This document shows positions 41,711-48,893 of a stretch of DNA of 64,000 nucleotides, one piece after another. The stretch is taken from positions 38,984 through 102,983 of the forward strand of contig DASZSV010000041.1 in NCBI GenBank assembly GCA_035548495.1, given 5' to 3'. A model generated the notes under the pieces. It was not told the DNA's origin. It made no database searches and saw only the letters and a list, made by a program, of their open reading frames with translations. Positions within the stretch are counted from its first letter, which is position 1, and the number at the start of each line of letters is the position of its first letter. The stretch is from CAILZL01 sp035548495. GTDB taxonomy: Bacteria; Pseudomonadota; Gammaproteobacteria; Steroidobacterales; Steroidobacteraceae. The translations under genes were made by a program, and so were the position numbers.

Positions 41711-42685
41711 TCAGAATTTGTATTGCGCACCCAGTGAATAAAAACGCTGTGGTTGCAGTTGCAGTCCATTCACGCGCTGATACAGCGGAAGCTGAAGAAA
41801 GGCATAAAGCTGCAGGGATTGAACAACCTGCACGGTGGTGCCTGGACTGACATACAACAGCGACGCACCGCTGTTGTCACGGTCGGATTCCGCGCCTGAC
41901 TCACGCCCTTCAACATGCAGGTTCAATTGCACCTGCGGCGACCATCTTCCGGCATGCAGATAACGCAATCCCGTGCTGATATTGAATGCATCACCGGGTT
42001 TGAAATCGTGATGACTGTTCATTGCATGCTGTACATTCACATGCACAAAGTAGCCAAGATGTGCAGCGAGATTGCCAAAGTTGTACAGGCCGACGATCAC
42101 ATCCGTGGTGCCAGTGCCCTGTTGCAAACCACGATCAATAACTTCACCCGTAAGCGGTCCGGAAGTGAATTGATCATCGCTCCTGCCGGTGGGCAATTTC
42201 ACGCCCAACTGAATCCCCCAGCTCAAATCCGGCGAGAATCCCTGATAGCGTGCGGTGATGCGTACATCGCCAAGACCCTGAGTATGGGATGTGGAGATGT
42301 CTTCATCACCTTCACCAATGGTGGTATGAAAGCGATTGAGGTACGGCACGTCAAGATGCATGCCCCAGGTGCGTGAAGGACTGTAGTCCACACCCAGTGT
42401 GGTGTTGTGATTCAGCGTACGTTGCTGAATCTCCTGTTCATTGGGTATCTCCAGTGAAGAACGATCCACTGCATGCGTATCGCTGCGCAACTGGTTCTGA
42501 TCATAGTAGTCCTCGCGTACATCGAGCCTGGCGCCTGATGCCACGGAATATCCCTGACTGGACCAATCCGAATTCAACGTGCAACCGCAACTGGAACACG
42601 CCTGAACCGATGCGGACTGAAATACAGAGGTAATGAAAAGCGCCATGCCTGCATATGCAGGCCGACGCAAAAAGTGCATGGACAT
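41711..42685 (-). CDS. Outer-membrane beta-barrel protein of unknown function with Cys-rich N-terminus
   Basis: 324 residues: signal peptide (MHFLRRPAYAGMALFITSVFQSASVQA), mature N-terminus CSSCGCTLNSDWSSQG, then many amphipathic strands (LGVDYSPSRTWGMHLDVPYLNRF, GLGDVRITARYQGF, WGIQLGVKLPTGRSDD, ending FYSLGAQYKF, a C-terminal Phe as in outer-membrane proteins). The CxxCxC start could bind a metal or form disulfides. AGGAG is 6 bases before the ATG at 42685. The open frame from 42733 is rejected. It follows a DUF2946 gene and the apbE gene on the same strand, suggesting one metal- or redox-related transcript. Confidence 0.82.
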   Translation of the reverse strand: MSMHFLRRPAYAGMALFITSVFQSASVQACSSCGCTLNSDWSSQGYSVASGARLDVREDYYDQNQLRSDTHAVDRSSLEIPNEQEIQQRTLNHNTTLGVDYSPSRTWGMHLDVPYLNRFHTTIGEGDEDISTSHTQGLGDVRITARYQGFSPDLSWGIQLGVKLPTGRSDDQFTSGPLTGEVIDRGLQQGTGTTDVIVGLYNFGNLAAHLGYFVHVNVQHAMNSHHDFKPGDAFNISTGLRYLHAGRWSPQVQLNLHVEGRESGAESDRDNSGASLLYVSPGTTVQVVQSLQLYAFLQLPLYQRVNGLQLQPQRFYSLGAQYKF

Positions 42686-42745
42686 GACAACTCCTGAAAT
42701 AAGCGCCCTGTTATCACAGGGCAACACGATCAATATTGATAAACG

Positions 42746-43129
42746 TCAGGAGAACAGCGGCGGACCGCGAATGGCATGCGCTGCATAACGATGATTGGCA
42801 ACAATGGCAGCGTTACGGTACGTCAGCGCACAGGTGATCAGCTGGAAAACCAGCATCGCCGCAGATAACGCCATCGCCAGCGCCGCACCTGCGGATGCCG
42901 CAAAGGGACACAGCACATGCGTCGGCGAATGCCGGGATTGAGAATGCGTTATTGCATCATGGACATCATGATCAGCAATGCTGGTATTGAGCGCCGCGAT
43001 GCCGCTGCAGATCACCAGCCTGAAATCACCGGAGGCAACATCGGCCATGAATCCTGCAGGCACCAGTGCGCGTGCCGCCATGATTGGCAGCAGCCACCAC
43101 ACCCACAATCTCGCCTGTCGATGATTCAT
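42746..43129 (-). CDS. DUF2946 family membrane protein
   Basis: 127 residues from the ATG at 43129. The open frame reaches back to a TTG at 43156. Family marks are RALVPAGFMADVASGDFRLVICSG, a His/Asp-rich middle (HDVHDAITHSQSRHSPTHVLCPFAASAG), and a C-terminal membrane helix. DUF2946 proteins occur near TonB receptors and copper or iron genes. The His/Cys-rich middle could bind metal. It lies between apbE and the outer-membrane barrel gene, probably in one transcript starting at the Fur-like site. No clear ribosome site. Confidence 0.75.
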   Translation of the reverse strand: MNHRQARLWVWWLLPIMAARALVPAGFMADVASGDFRLVICSGIAALNTSIADHDVHDAITHSQSRHSPTHVLCPFAASAGAALAMALSAAMLVFQLITCALTYRNAAIVANHRYAAHAIRGPPLFS

Positions 43130-43180
43130 TAAAGCCGGATGAAAAACACGTAACAAAAGCGGCGCAAGTGTAACGGCAAT

Positions 43181-43990
43181 TTATTTTTGCGCAAGCAGGA
43201 CTTTTGCCTGCAATGACGCGAACCAGGCTTGATGTACAGCGTCGTCCATCCACATGGCGCACTTGGTCAATGCATCAGCAATTGCTGCTGTTTCGGCCAT
43301 GACCGCAACACGCATATATATGGGCGACGCACCTGAATCGCGATGATAGTATCCACGATGTTCCGCAGGATGATCTGCATGATGGTATTCACTCACCGCC
43401 AACGCCTGATCACACAATTCAATTGACTGTGGATTGCCTGCGATGTGCATGATCTGCGTTTCACCAAACACGCGTATATCACCACCCGCATTCACCAGCC
43501 CGCTGCGACAACCCGCGCGCTGCAACACATCAATGGCACAATCAACCGCAAAGCCCTTGGCGATGCCGCCCATATCCATGCTGACCGGCATATGACATAT
43601 CACCCTGTTATCCGGCAACAGTTCCACATGACTCATGGTTCCTTCACATGAAGGCAAACATGGATCAAACACTCCGTTGCTGCTTTCATGAATCTGCTTC
43701 GCGAGTTGCAGCACCCGCCACGTCAGTGCATGGACTTCCAGTGTCCTGCCGGCCGATTGATTAATACGCGACAGATCAATACCGCGTTGCGGATGCATCA
43801 GATCATCTACCAGCCGCATGTGTTCATAGGCAGCCTGCACTGCGCTTTCAACATCATTCGTCGGCGCGCCGGATGGCGCTGCGCACTCGATGATGCATAA
43901 CGTGCCCATCAGCGGCCGCATGCGCCGCAATCGTGCCCTAGTGATAACCGCAGCGGCATGATCAGCAACTTTTGCAAAAACACTTGTCAT
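43181..43990 (-). CDS. apbE: FAD:protein FMN transferase
   Basis: Attaches FMN covalently to a Thr of exported flavoproteins, using FAD and Mg2+. About 269 residues from the ATG at 43990 (MTSVFAK). The frame is open to 44053, but this would overlap the divergent gene. ApbE motifs are RRMRPLMGTLCIIEC, RLVDDLMHPQRGIDLSRIN, NGVFDPCLP, SMDMGGIAKGFAVDCAID, RSGLVNAGGDIRVFGE and ALTKCAMWM. The start lacks an obvious lipobox. Its likely substrate is the FMN-binding protein at 46600, which carries the IAGATLS acceptor motif. The Fur-like palindrome at 44013 lies between this gene and the peroxidase gene. Confidence 0.93.
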   Translation of the reverse strand: MTSVFAKVADHAAAVITRARLRRMRPLMGTLCIIECAAPSGAPTNDVESAVQAAYEHMRLVDDLMHPQRGIDLSRINQSAGRTLEVHALTWRVLQLAKQIHESSNGVFDPCLPSCEGTMSHVELLPDNRVICHMPVSMDMGGIAKGFAVDCAIDVLQRAGCRSGLVNAGGDIRVFGETQIMHIAGNPQSIELCDQALAVSEYHHADHPAEHRGYYHRDSGASPIYMRVAVMAETAAIADALTKCAMWMDDAVHQAWFASLQAKVLLAQK

Positions 43991-44012
43991 GAGCGGATGA
44001 CTTACATACAAT

Positions 44013-44027
44013 TGCGAATCATTCGCA
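44013..44027. promoter_or_regulatory. Fur-like operator (perfect 7-1-7 palindrome)
   Basis: TGCGAAT-C-ATTCGCA is a perfect 15-base 7-1-7 inverted repeat, the geometry of the Fur core TGATAAT-N-ATTATCA. It lies between the divergent starts of apbE (43990) and the di-heme peroxidase (44052), so it could repress both transcripts. Confidence 0.65.
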
Positions 44028-44051
44028 TTTGCATTTATTTTAACAGACCTC

Positions 44052-45260
44052 ATGCAGTTTGCTCAATTGCCATCTCACCAAGGTACGCGCCGCTCGGCAT
44101 TGTGGCTACCCGCCGCAATATTGCTGTTGCTGACCGCATGCAGTTCGTCAACCAGCGACCCGCAGCAGGTACAGGCACATGAAGTGTCAATGATGGCGCT
44201 GGGCGAGAAGATTTTTCATGATGAATCATTGTCGGCCAGCGGTCATATGGCCTGTGCCACCTGTCACGACAAAGCACATGCGTTTGCGCAATCCAATCCT
44301 GAAGCCATTCCTTTTGGCGGACCCGGACTGGATCAACCCGGTGTGCGCAACACGCCTTCACTTGAATATCTCGCGTTTACACCATCGTTTCATTTTGAAA
44401 GTGATGGCACACCGGTGGGCGGATTCAATCGCGATGGCCGCGCCAGCACGCTTGCCGATCAGGCTGTGCGTCCCTTTCTTACTTCATTCGAAATGGACAA
44501 CCCCTCAGCAGCGGATGTTGCCGATAGACTTGCACATGCAACCTATGCAAATGACTTCAAGGTGTTGTTCGGTGACCAGATATTTGCCGATGCCGATCAA
44601 ACCTTCGTCGCTGCACGTCAGGCATTGCAGGCGTATGAAGAACTCAGCCCTGAATTCGCACCATTCAACAGCAAGTATGATTATTTTCTCGCCGGCAAGG
44701 TGCAGCTCAGCGATCAGGAGCTGCGCGGACTTGCATTGTTCAATAATCCCGACAAGGGTAATTGCGCCGCATGTCATCCCAGCACGGGTGTGAATGGCAA
44801 TCCACCGCTGTTCACTGATTTCACCTACGACAATCTCGGTGTGCCGCGCAATCCTGACATTGCCGCCAATCATGATGCTGATTACTACGACATGGGATTG
44901 TGCGGTCCGCAACGCACGGACCTGTCAGCACACAAAGACCTGTGCGGCGCATTCAAGGTACCAACCTTGCGCAACATCGCGTTGACAGCGCCCTACTTCC
45001 ACAACGGCAGGTTCAACACACTGCGTGAAGTGGTCAGCTTCTATGTAAGACGCGACACCAATCCCGAAGAGTTTTATCCCATTGGCAGCAACGGACTACC
45101 GCAAAAATTCAACGACCTGCCTGCACAGTTCACCATCAATGTGAATACCAGCGAAGCACCTTACAACCGTCATGATGGCGAACTGCCTGCGTTGTCATCG
45201 TCTGAAATCGATGATGTGGTTGCTTTCCTGAATACATTGACTGACGGCTATCAACCCTGA
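44052..45260 (+). CDS. Di-heme cytochrome c peroxidase/MauG-family lipoprotein
   Basis: 402 residues. The signal ends LLLTAC, a lipobox (Cys 30), so it is probably membrane-anchored in the periplasm. There are two heme c motifs: CATCH at 68-72 and CAACH at 238-242. The BCCP/MauG fold shows in GEKIFHDESLSASGHMACATCH, NTPSLEYLAFTPSFHFE, GRASTLADQAVRPFLTSFEM, DKGNCAACHPSTGVNG, FKVPTLRNIALTAPYFHNG and EIDDVVAFLNTL. It reduces H2O2 or oxidises a partner protein. The start lies 25 bases after the Fur-like site. The porin and FMN-binding genes follow closely (13 and 18 bases), forming one transcript. Confidence 0.9.
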   Translation: MQFAQLPSHQGTRRSALWLPAAILLLLTACSSSTSDPQQVQAHEVSMMALGEKIFHDESLSASGHMACATCHDKAHAFAQSNPEAIPFGGPGLDQPGVRNTPSLEYLAFTPSFHFESDGTPVGGFNRDGRASTLADQAVRPFLTSFEMDNPSAADVADRLAHATYANDFKVLFGDQIFADADQTFVAARQALQAYEELSPEFAPFNSKYDYFLAGKVQLSDQELRGLALFNNPDKGNCAACHPSTGVNGNPPLFTDFTYDNLGVPRNPDIAANHDADYYDMGLCGPQRTDLSAHKDLCGAFKVPTLRNIALTAPYFHNGRFNTLREVVSFYVRRDTNPEEFYPIGSNGLPQKFNDLPAQFTINVNTSEAPYNRHDGELPALSSSEIDDVVAFLNTLTDGYQP

Positions 45261-45273
45261 TCGAGGATCATTC

Positions 45274-46581
45274 ATGTCCACTACTCTTTGTTCACTTTCC
45301 CGCTCACCATTGGCTGTTGCGATTACGATGATTCTGGCTTGTGGACTCATGTCTTCCACCGCACATGCCGCAACACAGGAAGAACTTGAAGCGCAGGTCA
45401 AGAACATGGAACAACAGATACAGGAAATGAAAACCCAACTGGAACAACTGAAGCAGCAGCAAGCCGCACAAACGCCATCACAATCAAACACGGCCGTATC
45501 CCAACCCGCACCTGCAACCGTACAAAGCGGTCCCACCTTCTTTGGCTATGGCGAATTGAACTATTCGCATCCCAAAGACAACTCTGCCAACACCACGGCT
45601 GATCTTGCGCGCTTTGTCATTGGTGTTGGCTATGAATTTGATGACAAGACCCATTTGAATTCCGAACTGGAACTGGAACACGCAGTGTCATCCGCCAGTG
45701 ATCCCGGTGAAATTGAAGTGGAACAGGCTTACATTGATCATGATCTTGGTCATGGCATGTATGCCAAGGCCGGATTGTTTTTGATTCCATCGGGATTGCT
45801 GAATGAAAATCACGAACCCACGCGTTACTACGGCGTGTTTCGCAACTTTGTCGAGACCAGCATCATTCCTACGACATGGCGCGAAGGCGGCGTTGCCATT
45901 CAGAGTAACTCCACCAATGGCTTGCGTGTCGATGCTGGACTCACCACCGGTTTCGATTTGTCGAAATGGGATTTCGGCAGTGCAGATGGCCAAGGTGAAG
46001 GCCATGATTCACCACTGGGGTCCATTCATCAGGAACTCGCGCTGGCACATGCTAAAGATTTGTCAGGATTTGTGGCGCTCAACTATACCGGCATCAACGA
46101 TCTGAAACTGGGCGGCTCATTGTTCACCGGCGGCGCGTCGCAGGGGCAACTGAATACATCCAGTGAAATCACCCTGTGGGAAACGCATGCCCGCTGGACA
46201 CCAGGCAATGCTGATATCTCTGCACTCTATGCACATGGCCACATCAGCAGCACCACACCGGTCAACACACCAATGATCGGCAGCGTGACGTTGATACCCG
46301 AAAACTTTTTTGGCTGGTACGTGCAGGGCGCCTATCGTCTGTGGCATAAGGATTCATATATGTTCGCACCCTTCATACGCTACGAACGCTTCAATACCGC
46401 ATCACGCTATGCATCCTTGCCGATCAATCTGACGCCCGCAATATTGCCGGACCAACAGGCGTGGACAGCCGGATTTAATTTCAACATTGCGGACGGCGTG
46501 GTATTGAAAGCGGATTACGTGATGCTTAAGCATAGCGATATCAGTGATCGTTTTGATCTTGGGCTGGGTTATCAGTTTTGA
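45274..46581 (+). CDS. Porin with N-terminal coiled coil
   Basis: 435 residues: a signal peptide (ending SSTAHAAT), a coiled coil (about 35-70: EELEAQVKNMEQQIQEMKTQLEQLKQQQAA), a Pro/Ser linker, then a barrel of the phosphate/oligosaccharide-selective type (FGYGELNYSHPK, ARFVIGVGYEFDDKTHLNSELELEHAV, YIDHDLGHGMYAKAGLFLIPSGLLNENHEP) ending DRFDLGLGYQF with terminal Phe. The coiled coil would anchor it to peptidoglycan or to a partner. It is transcribed between the peroxidase and FMN-binding genes, so it may let a substrate or iron complex in for redox conversion. Substrate unknown. Confidence 0.85.
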   Translation: MSTTLCSLSRSPLAVAITMILACGLMSSTAHAATQEELEAQVKNMEQQIQEMKTQLEQLKQQQAAQTPSQSNTAVSQPAPATVQSGPTFFGYGELNYSHPKDNSANTTADLARFVIGVGYEFDDKTHLNSELELEHAVSSASDPGEIEVEQAYIDHDLGHGMYAKAGLFLIPSGLLNENHEPTRYYGVFRNFVETSIIPTTWREGGVAIQSNSTNGLRVDAGLTTGFDLSKWDFGSADGQGEGHDSPLGSIHQELALAHAKDLSGFVALNYTGINDLKLGGSLFTGGASQGQLNTSSEITLWETHARWTPGNADISALYAHGHISSTTPVNTPMIGSVTLIPENFFGWYVQGAYRLWHKDSYMFAPFIRYERFNTASRYASLPINLTPAILPDQQAWTAGFNFNIADGVVLKADYVMLKHSDISDRFDLGLGYQF

Positions 46582-46599
46582 TGCATCAAAGTCATTCAC

Positions 46600-47148
46600 A
46601 TGAATAAACAATGGACATTGCTGGGCGGGACATTACTGGCTTGCGCACCTGCAGGCATGGTGATTGCCGCCGACTACATGACGGTGGAGGCAGCACAGCA
46701 TAGCGCCTTCAAACAGGCGGATCGGTTTGAAGAGATGCACATCACCCTTAACGCTCAGCAACAACGTGAGGTGTTGCTGTCGGCAGGCCCGCAACCACAA
46801 CATGGCAAGCTGCAAGTCTTTCGTGCCTGGCAGGGCAATCAATCGCTGGGTTATGTATTCGTGGACGAAGTGATCGGCCGGCAGAACCTCATCACCTACA
46901 GCATCGCCATTGATGCACAAGGCAGGACTGGCGATGTGGAAATTCTCAGCTATCGCGAAAGTCATGGCGGTGAAGTGCGCAACAGCAACTGGCGCAAGCA
47001 ATTTGCCGGTCGCGGCAATCTTGACCAGCTTCACTTTGTCACCGACATCAAGAACATCGCCGGCGCCACGCTCTCATGCGAACACATCACACAAGGTGTA
47101 CGCTGGCTGTATGCATTGTGGCAAACTGCATTGAAAGAAGCTCATTGA
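46600..47148 (+). CDS. Exported FMN-binding domain protein (covalent flavinylation target)
   Basis: 182 residues. The N-terminus (MNKQWTLLGGTLLACAPAG) is a signal peptide with LLAC, which may be a lipobox. The FMN_bind fold ends with the acceptor motif IAGATLS. T157 is the residue to which ApbE would attach FMN. Also seen: LGYVFVDEVIGRQNLITYSIAIDAQGRTGDVEILSYRESHGGEV, a family block. With ApbE in the same locus and a likely membrane cytochrome next door, it would act as an extracytoplasmic electron carrier. Confidence 0.88.
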   Translation: MNKQWTLLGGTLLACAPAGMVIAADYMTVEAAQHSAFKQADRFEEMHITLNAQQQREVLLSAGPQPQHGKLQVFRAWQGNQSLGYVFVDEVIGRQNLITYSIAIDAQGRTGDVEILSYRESHGGEVRNSNWRKQFAGRGNLDQLHFVTDIKNIAGATLSCEHITQGVRWLYALWQTALKEAH

Positions 47149-47154
47149 TATCCG

Positions 47155-47643
47155 ATGTCAAACCACCATCGTCCACACCGGCATTCATCGCACGCGCAAA
47201 CACATCATTACGCACCGCGCCCCATGTCGCGACGAGTGCGCAACATAGTCATGTACGGCGCTTCCGCACTATGGCTGAGCGGCGCAATATGGATGGTGCT
47301 GCATTATTTCTTCAGCGCGGTGACGGAATTCGGTGTCACACCCAATGCATGGGAACCATTCACCATCCGTATTCATGGTGCGCTGGCTATGTTGATGCTG
47401 TTCATGTTCGGCTGGATCGGCGGCACTCATGTTGCTGTGCGCTGGCGGCAATGGCGAGCCAATCTTGATGGCTTGGTATTGTTGGTTGTGACCACCCTGT
47501 TGGTTGTCAGTGGATATTCGCTTTACTACCTTGTTGATGATTCACAACGTCATGTTGTCAGCCTGATTCATCAAGTGATTGGCGGGGTCATTGTTTTCGT
47601 CGCTATCATTCATTGGTCAAAAGCACGAACCAACAGTCGATAA
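47155..47643 (+). CDS. DUF4405-like membrane protein with His-rich N-terminus (candidate heme-b carrier)
   Basis: 162 residues with four predicted membrane helices (about 30-52, 70-90, 103-123, 133-152). His residues lie within or next to helices (HYFF, RIHGALAMLMLFMFGWIGGTHV, SLIHQVIGGVIVFVAIIHW), a layout compatible with two b-type hemes. The first 23 residues (SNHHRPHRHSSHAQTHH) hold seven His and could bind metal. It follows the FMN-binding gene by 6 bases. I infer that it passes electrons from the quinone pool to the flavoprotein. The family name is tentative. A start at 47224 without the His stretch is possible. Confidence 0.65.
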   Translation: MSNHHRPHRHSSHAQTHHYAPRPMSRRVRNIVMYGASALWLSGAIWMVLHYFFSAVTEFGVTPNAWEPFTIRIHGALAMLMLFMFGWIGGTHVAVRWRQWRANLDGLVLLVVTTLLVVSGYSLYYLVDDSQRHVVSLIHQVIGGVIVFVAIIHWSKARTNSR

Positions 47644-47679
47644 CCGTGAGCTTATTAATCAATCACGCTGCGACCGGCA

Positions 47680-47985
47680 CTACTCTTTCGCCGAATCCTG
47701 CCGGTTGCCAGCTTTTGCCGCAATAAATCGCTCAATCTGCTCCAGTGTGACGTAACCAACCTGATCCGCGTCGATGCTATCAAAGTTGGAATACACACGC
47801 GGCATACCGGCCCTGGCTTCTTCTTTCGTCAACTTGCCATCACCATTTGTGTCAGCCTTTGCGAAACGTTCTTCCAGTTTGGCCCTCATCTGGGCAGCGC
47901 GATCACTATGAGCGCCCATCGCAGATGTCATTGTTGCGAATGTCATAACGATAACTACATAGGAAACTATGGATCGTACGCTCAT
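47680..47985 (-). CDS. Exported EF-hand calcium-binding protein
   Basis: 101 residues: a signal peptide (MSVRSIVSYVVIVMTFATMTSAMGA) and two EF-hand loops. The first, DTNGDGKLTKEE (residues 45-56), is canonical. The second, from D72 (DADQVGYVTLEQ), has Val at position 5 and Gln at position 12, so it probably binds calcium weakly or not at all. The role is unknown. Such proteins are common in the periplasm of gammaproteobacteria. It converges with the preceding cluster and stands alone. Confidence 0.85.
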   Translation of the reverse strand: MSVRSIVSYVVIVMTFATMTSAMGAHSDRAAQMRAKLEERFAKADTNGDGKLTKEEARAGMPRVYSNFDSIDADQVGYVTLEQIERFIAAKAGNRQDSAKE

Positions 47986-48098
47986 TGGAATGTCCTCGAC
48001 ACTTTACGTAACCCGTTCAGATGACGGCAGATAGATAACGATATTGCCAACTATCCTCGTTTAAGCTGAATAACGCCAAAGGATGGCTGTGGTTGACA

Positions 48099-48180
48099 GG
48101 TCATTCCATGCAATTGCACACCAGGCACGCGGAGTTGCAATAAACCTTCATTCTGGATTTGTTGTTCATCTGGAATGACC
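48099..48180. repeat. 10-bp inverted repeat pair near the end of kdpE
   Basis: GGTCATTCCA (48099-48108) and TGGAATGACC (48171-48180), 62 bases apart, in the non-coding stretch between the EF-hand gene and kdpE. It could form a long-loop stem or be the ends of a tiny degenerate element. No function assigned. Confidence 0.4.
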
Positions 48181-48197
48181 GGATTGGAGTCTGCAAG

Positions 48198-48890
48198 TCA
48201 TGCTTGTTGCCTCAATCTATATCCAATCCCCTGCTCATTATCAATGCTGAATGATTGTTTGAACTTTTCACCCAGCTTGTTGCGCAACTGCCCAATATAA
48301 ATTCTCAGGTAATGTACATCCTCACGATGCGCAGGACCCCACACTCTTTCCAGCAACTGACGATGTGTACACACCCGTCCGGCTGCCCGCGCCAGCACAA
48401 CAAGCAGATCAAATTCCTTTTTTGACAGGTGAACTACTTCACCCGCGATACCCACTTGATGTGCAGCCACATCAATATGCAGTTCACCAAGATCAATTAC
48501 GGGGGCAACGACATTGGTACTGGCGCGCAAACAGGCGCGAATGCGTGCCAGCAATTCGGCAGTGCTGAACGGCTTCTGTACATAGTCGTTGGCGCCTTCA
48601 TCCAGTGCGCGCACCTTGTCGGCTTCTTCGCTGCGCACCGATAACACAATGATGGGAACGGCGAGTTGCGCACGCACCCTGCGAATCACTTCATGACCGC
48701 TGATATCCGGCAATCCCAGGTCTACCAACATCAATGCTGGCGGATGTTCAGCACATTGTTCAACAGCTGACACACCATTGGCGGCTTGCAGTGGCTCATA
48801 TCCCGCAGTACGCAAGGTAATGGTGAGAAAGCGTCTGATCTGCTCCTCGTCATCGACAATCAGTATTCGCGCACGCGCATCAACGGACAT
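48198..48890 (-). CDS. kdpE: Potassium-responsive response regulator KdpE
   Basis: OmpR/PhoB-type regulator that activates kdpFABC under potassium limitation or high osmolarity. 230 residues. The receiver has D57 in MLVDLGLPD as the phosphorylation site, acidic DDEE near the N-terminus, and Lys in VQKPFSTAEL. The winged-helix C-terminus has LSKKEFDLLVVLARAAGRVCTHRQLLERVWGPAHREDVHYLRIYIGQLRNKLGE, as in KdpE. It starts 3 bases after kdpD and ends the operon. Confidence 0.95.
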   Translation of the reverse strand: MSVDARARILIVDDEEQIRRFLTITLRTAGYEPLQAANGVSAVEQCAEHPPALMLVDLGLPDISGHEVIRRVRAQLAVPIIVLSVRSEEADKVRALDEGANDYVQKPFSTAELLARIRACLRASTNVVAPVIDLGELHIDVAAHQVGIAGEVVHLSKKEFDLLVVLARAAGRVCTHRQLLERVWGPAHREDVHYLRIYIGQLRNKLGEKFKQSFSIDNEQGIGYRLRQQA

Positions 48891-48893
48891 GAC

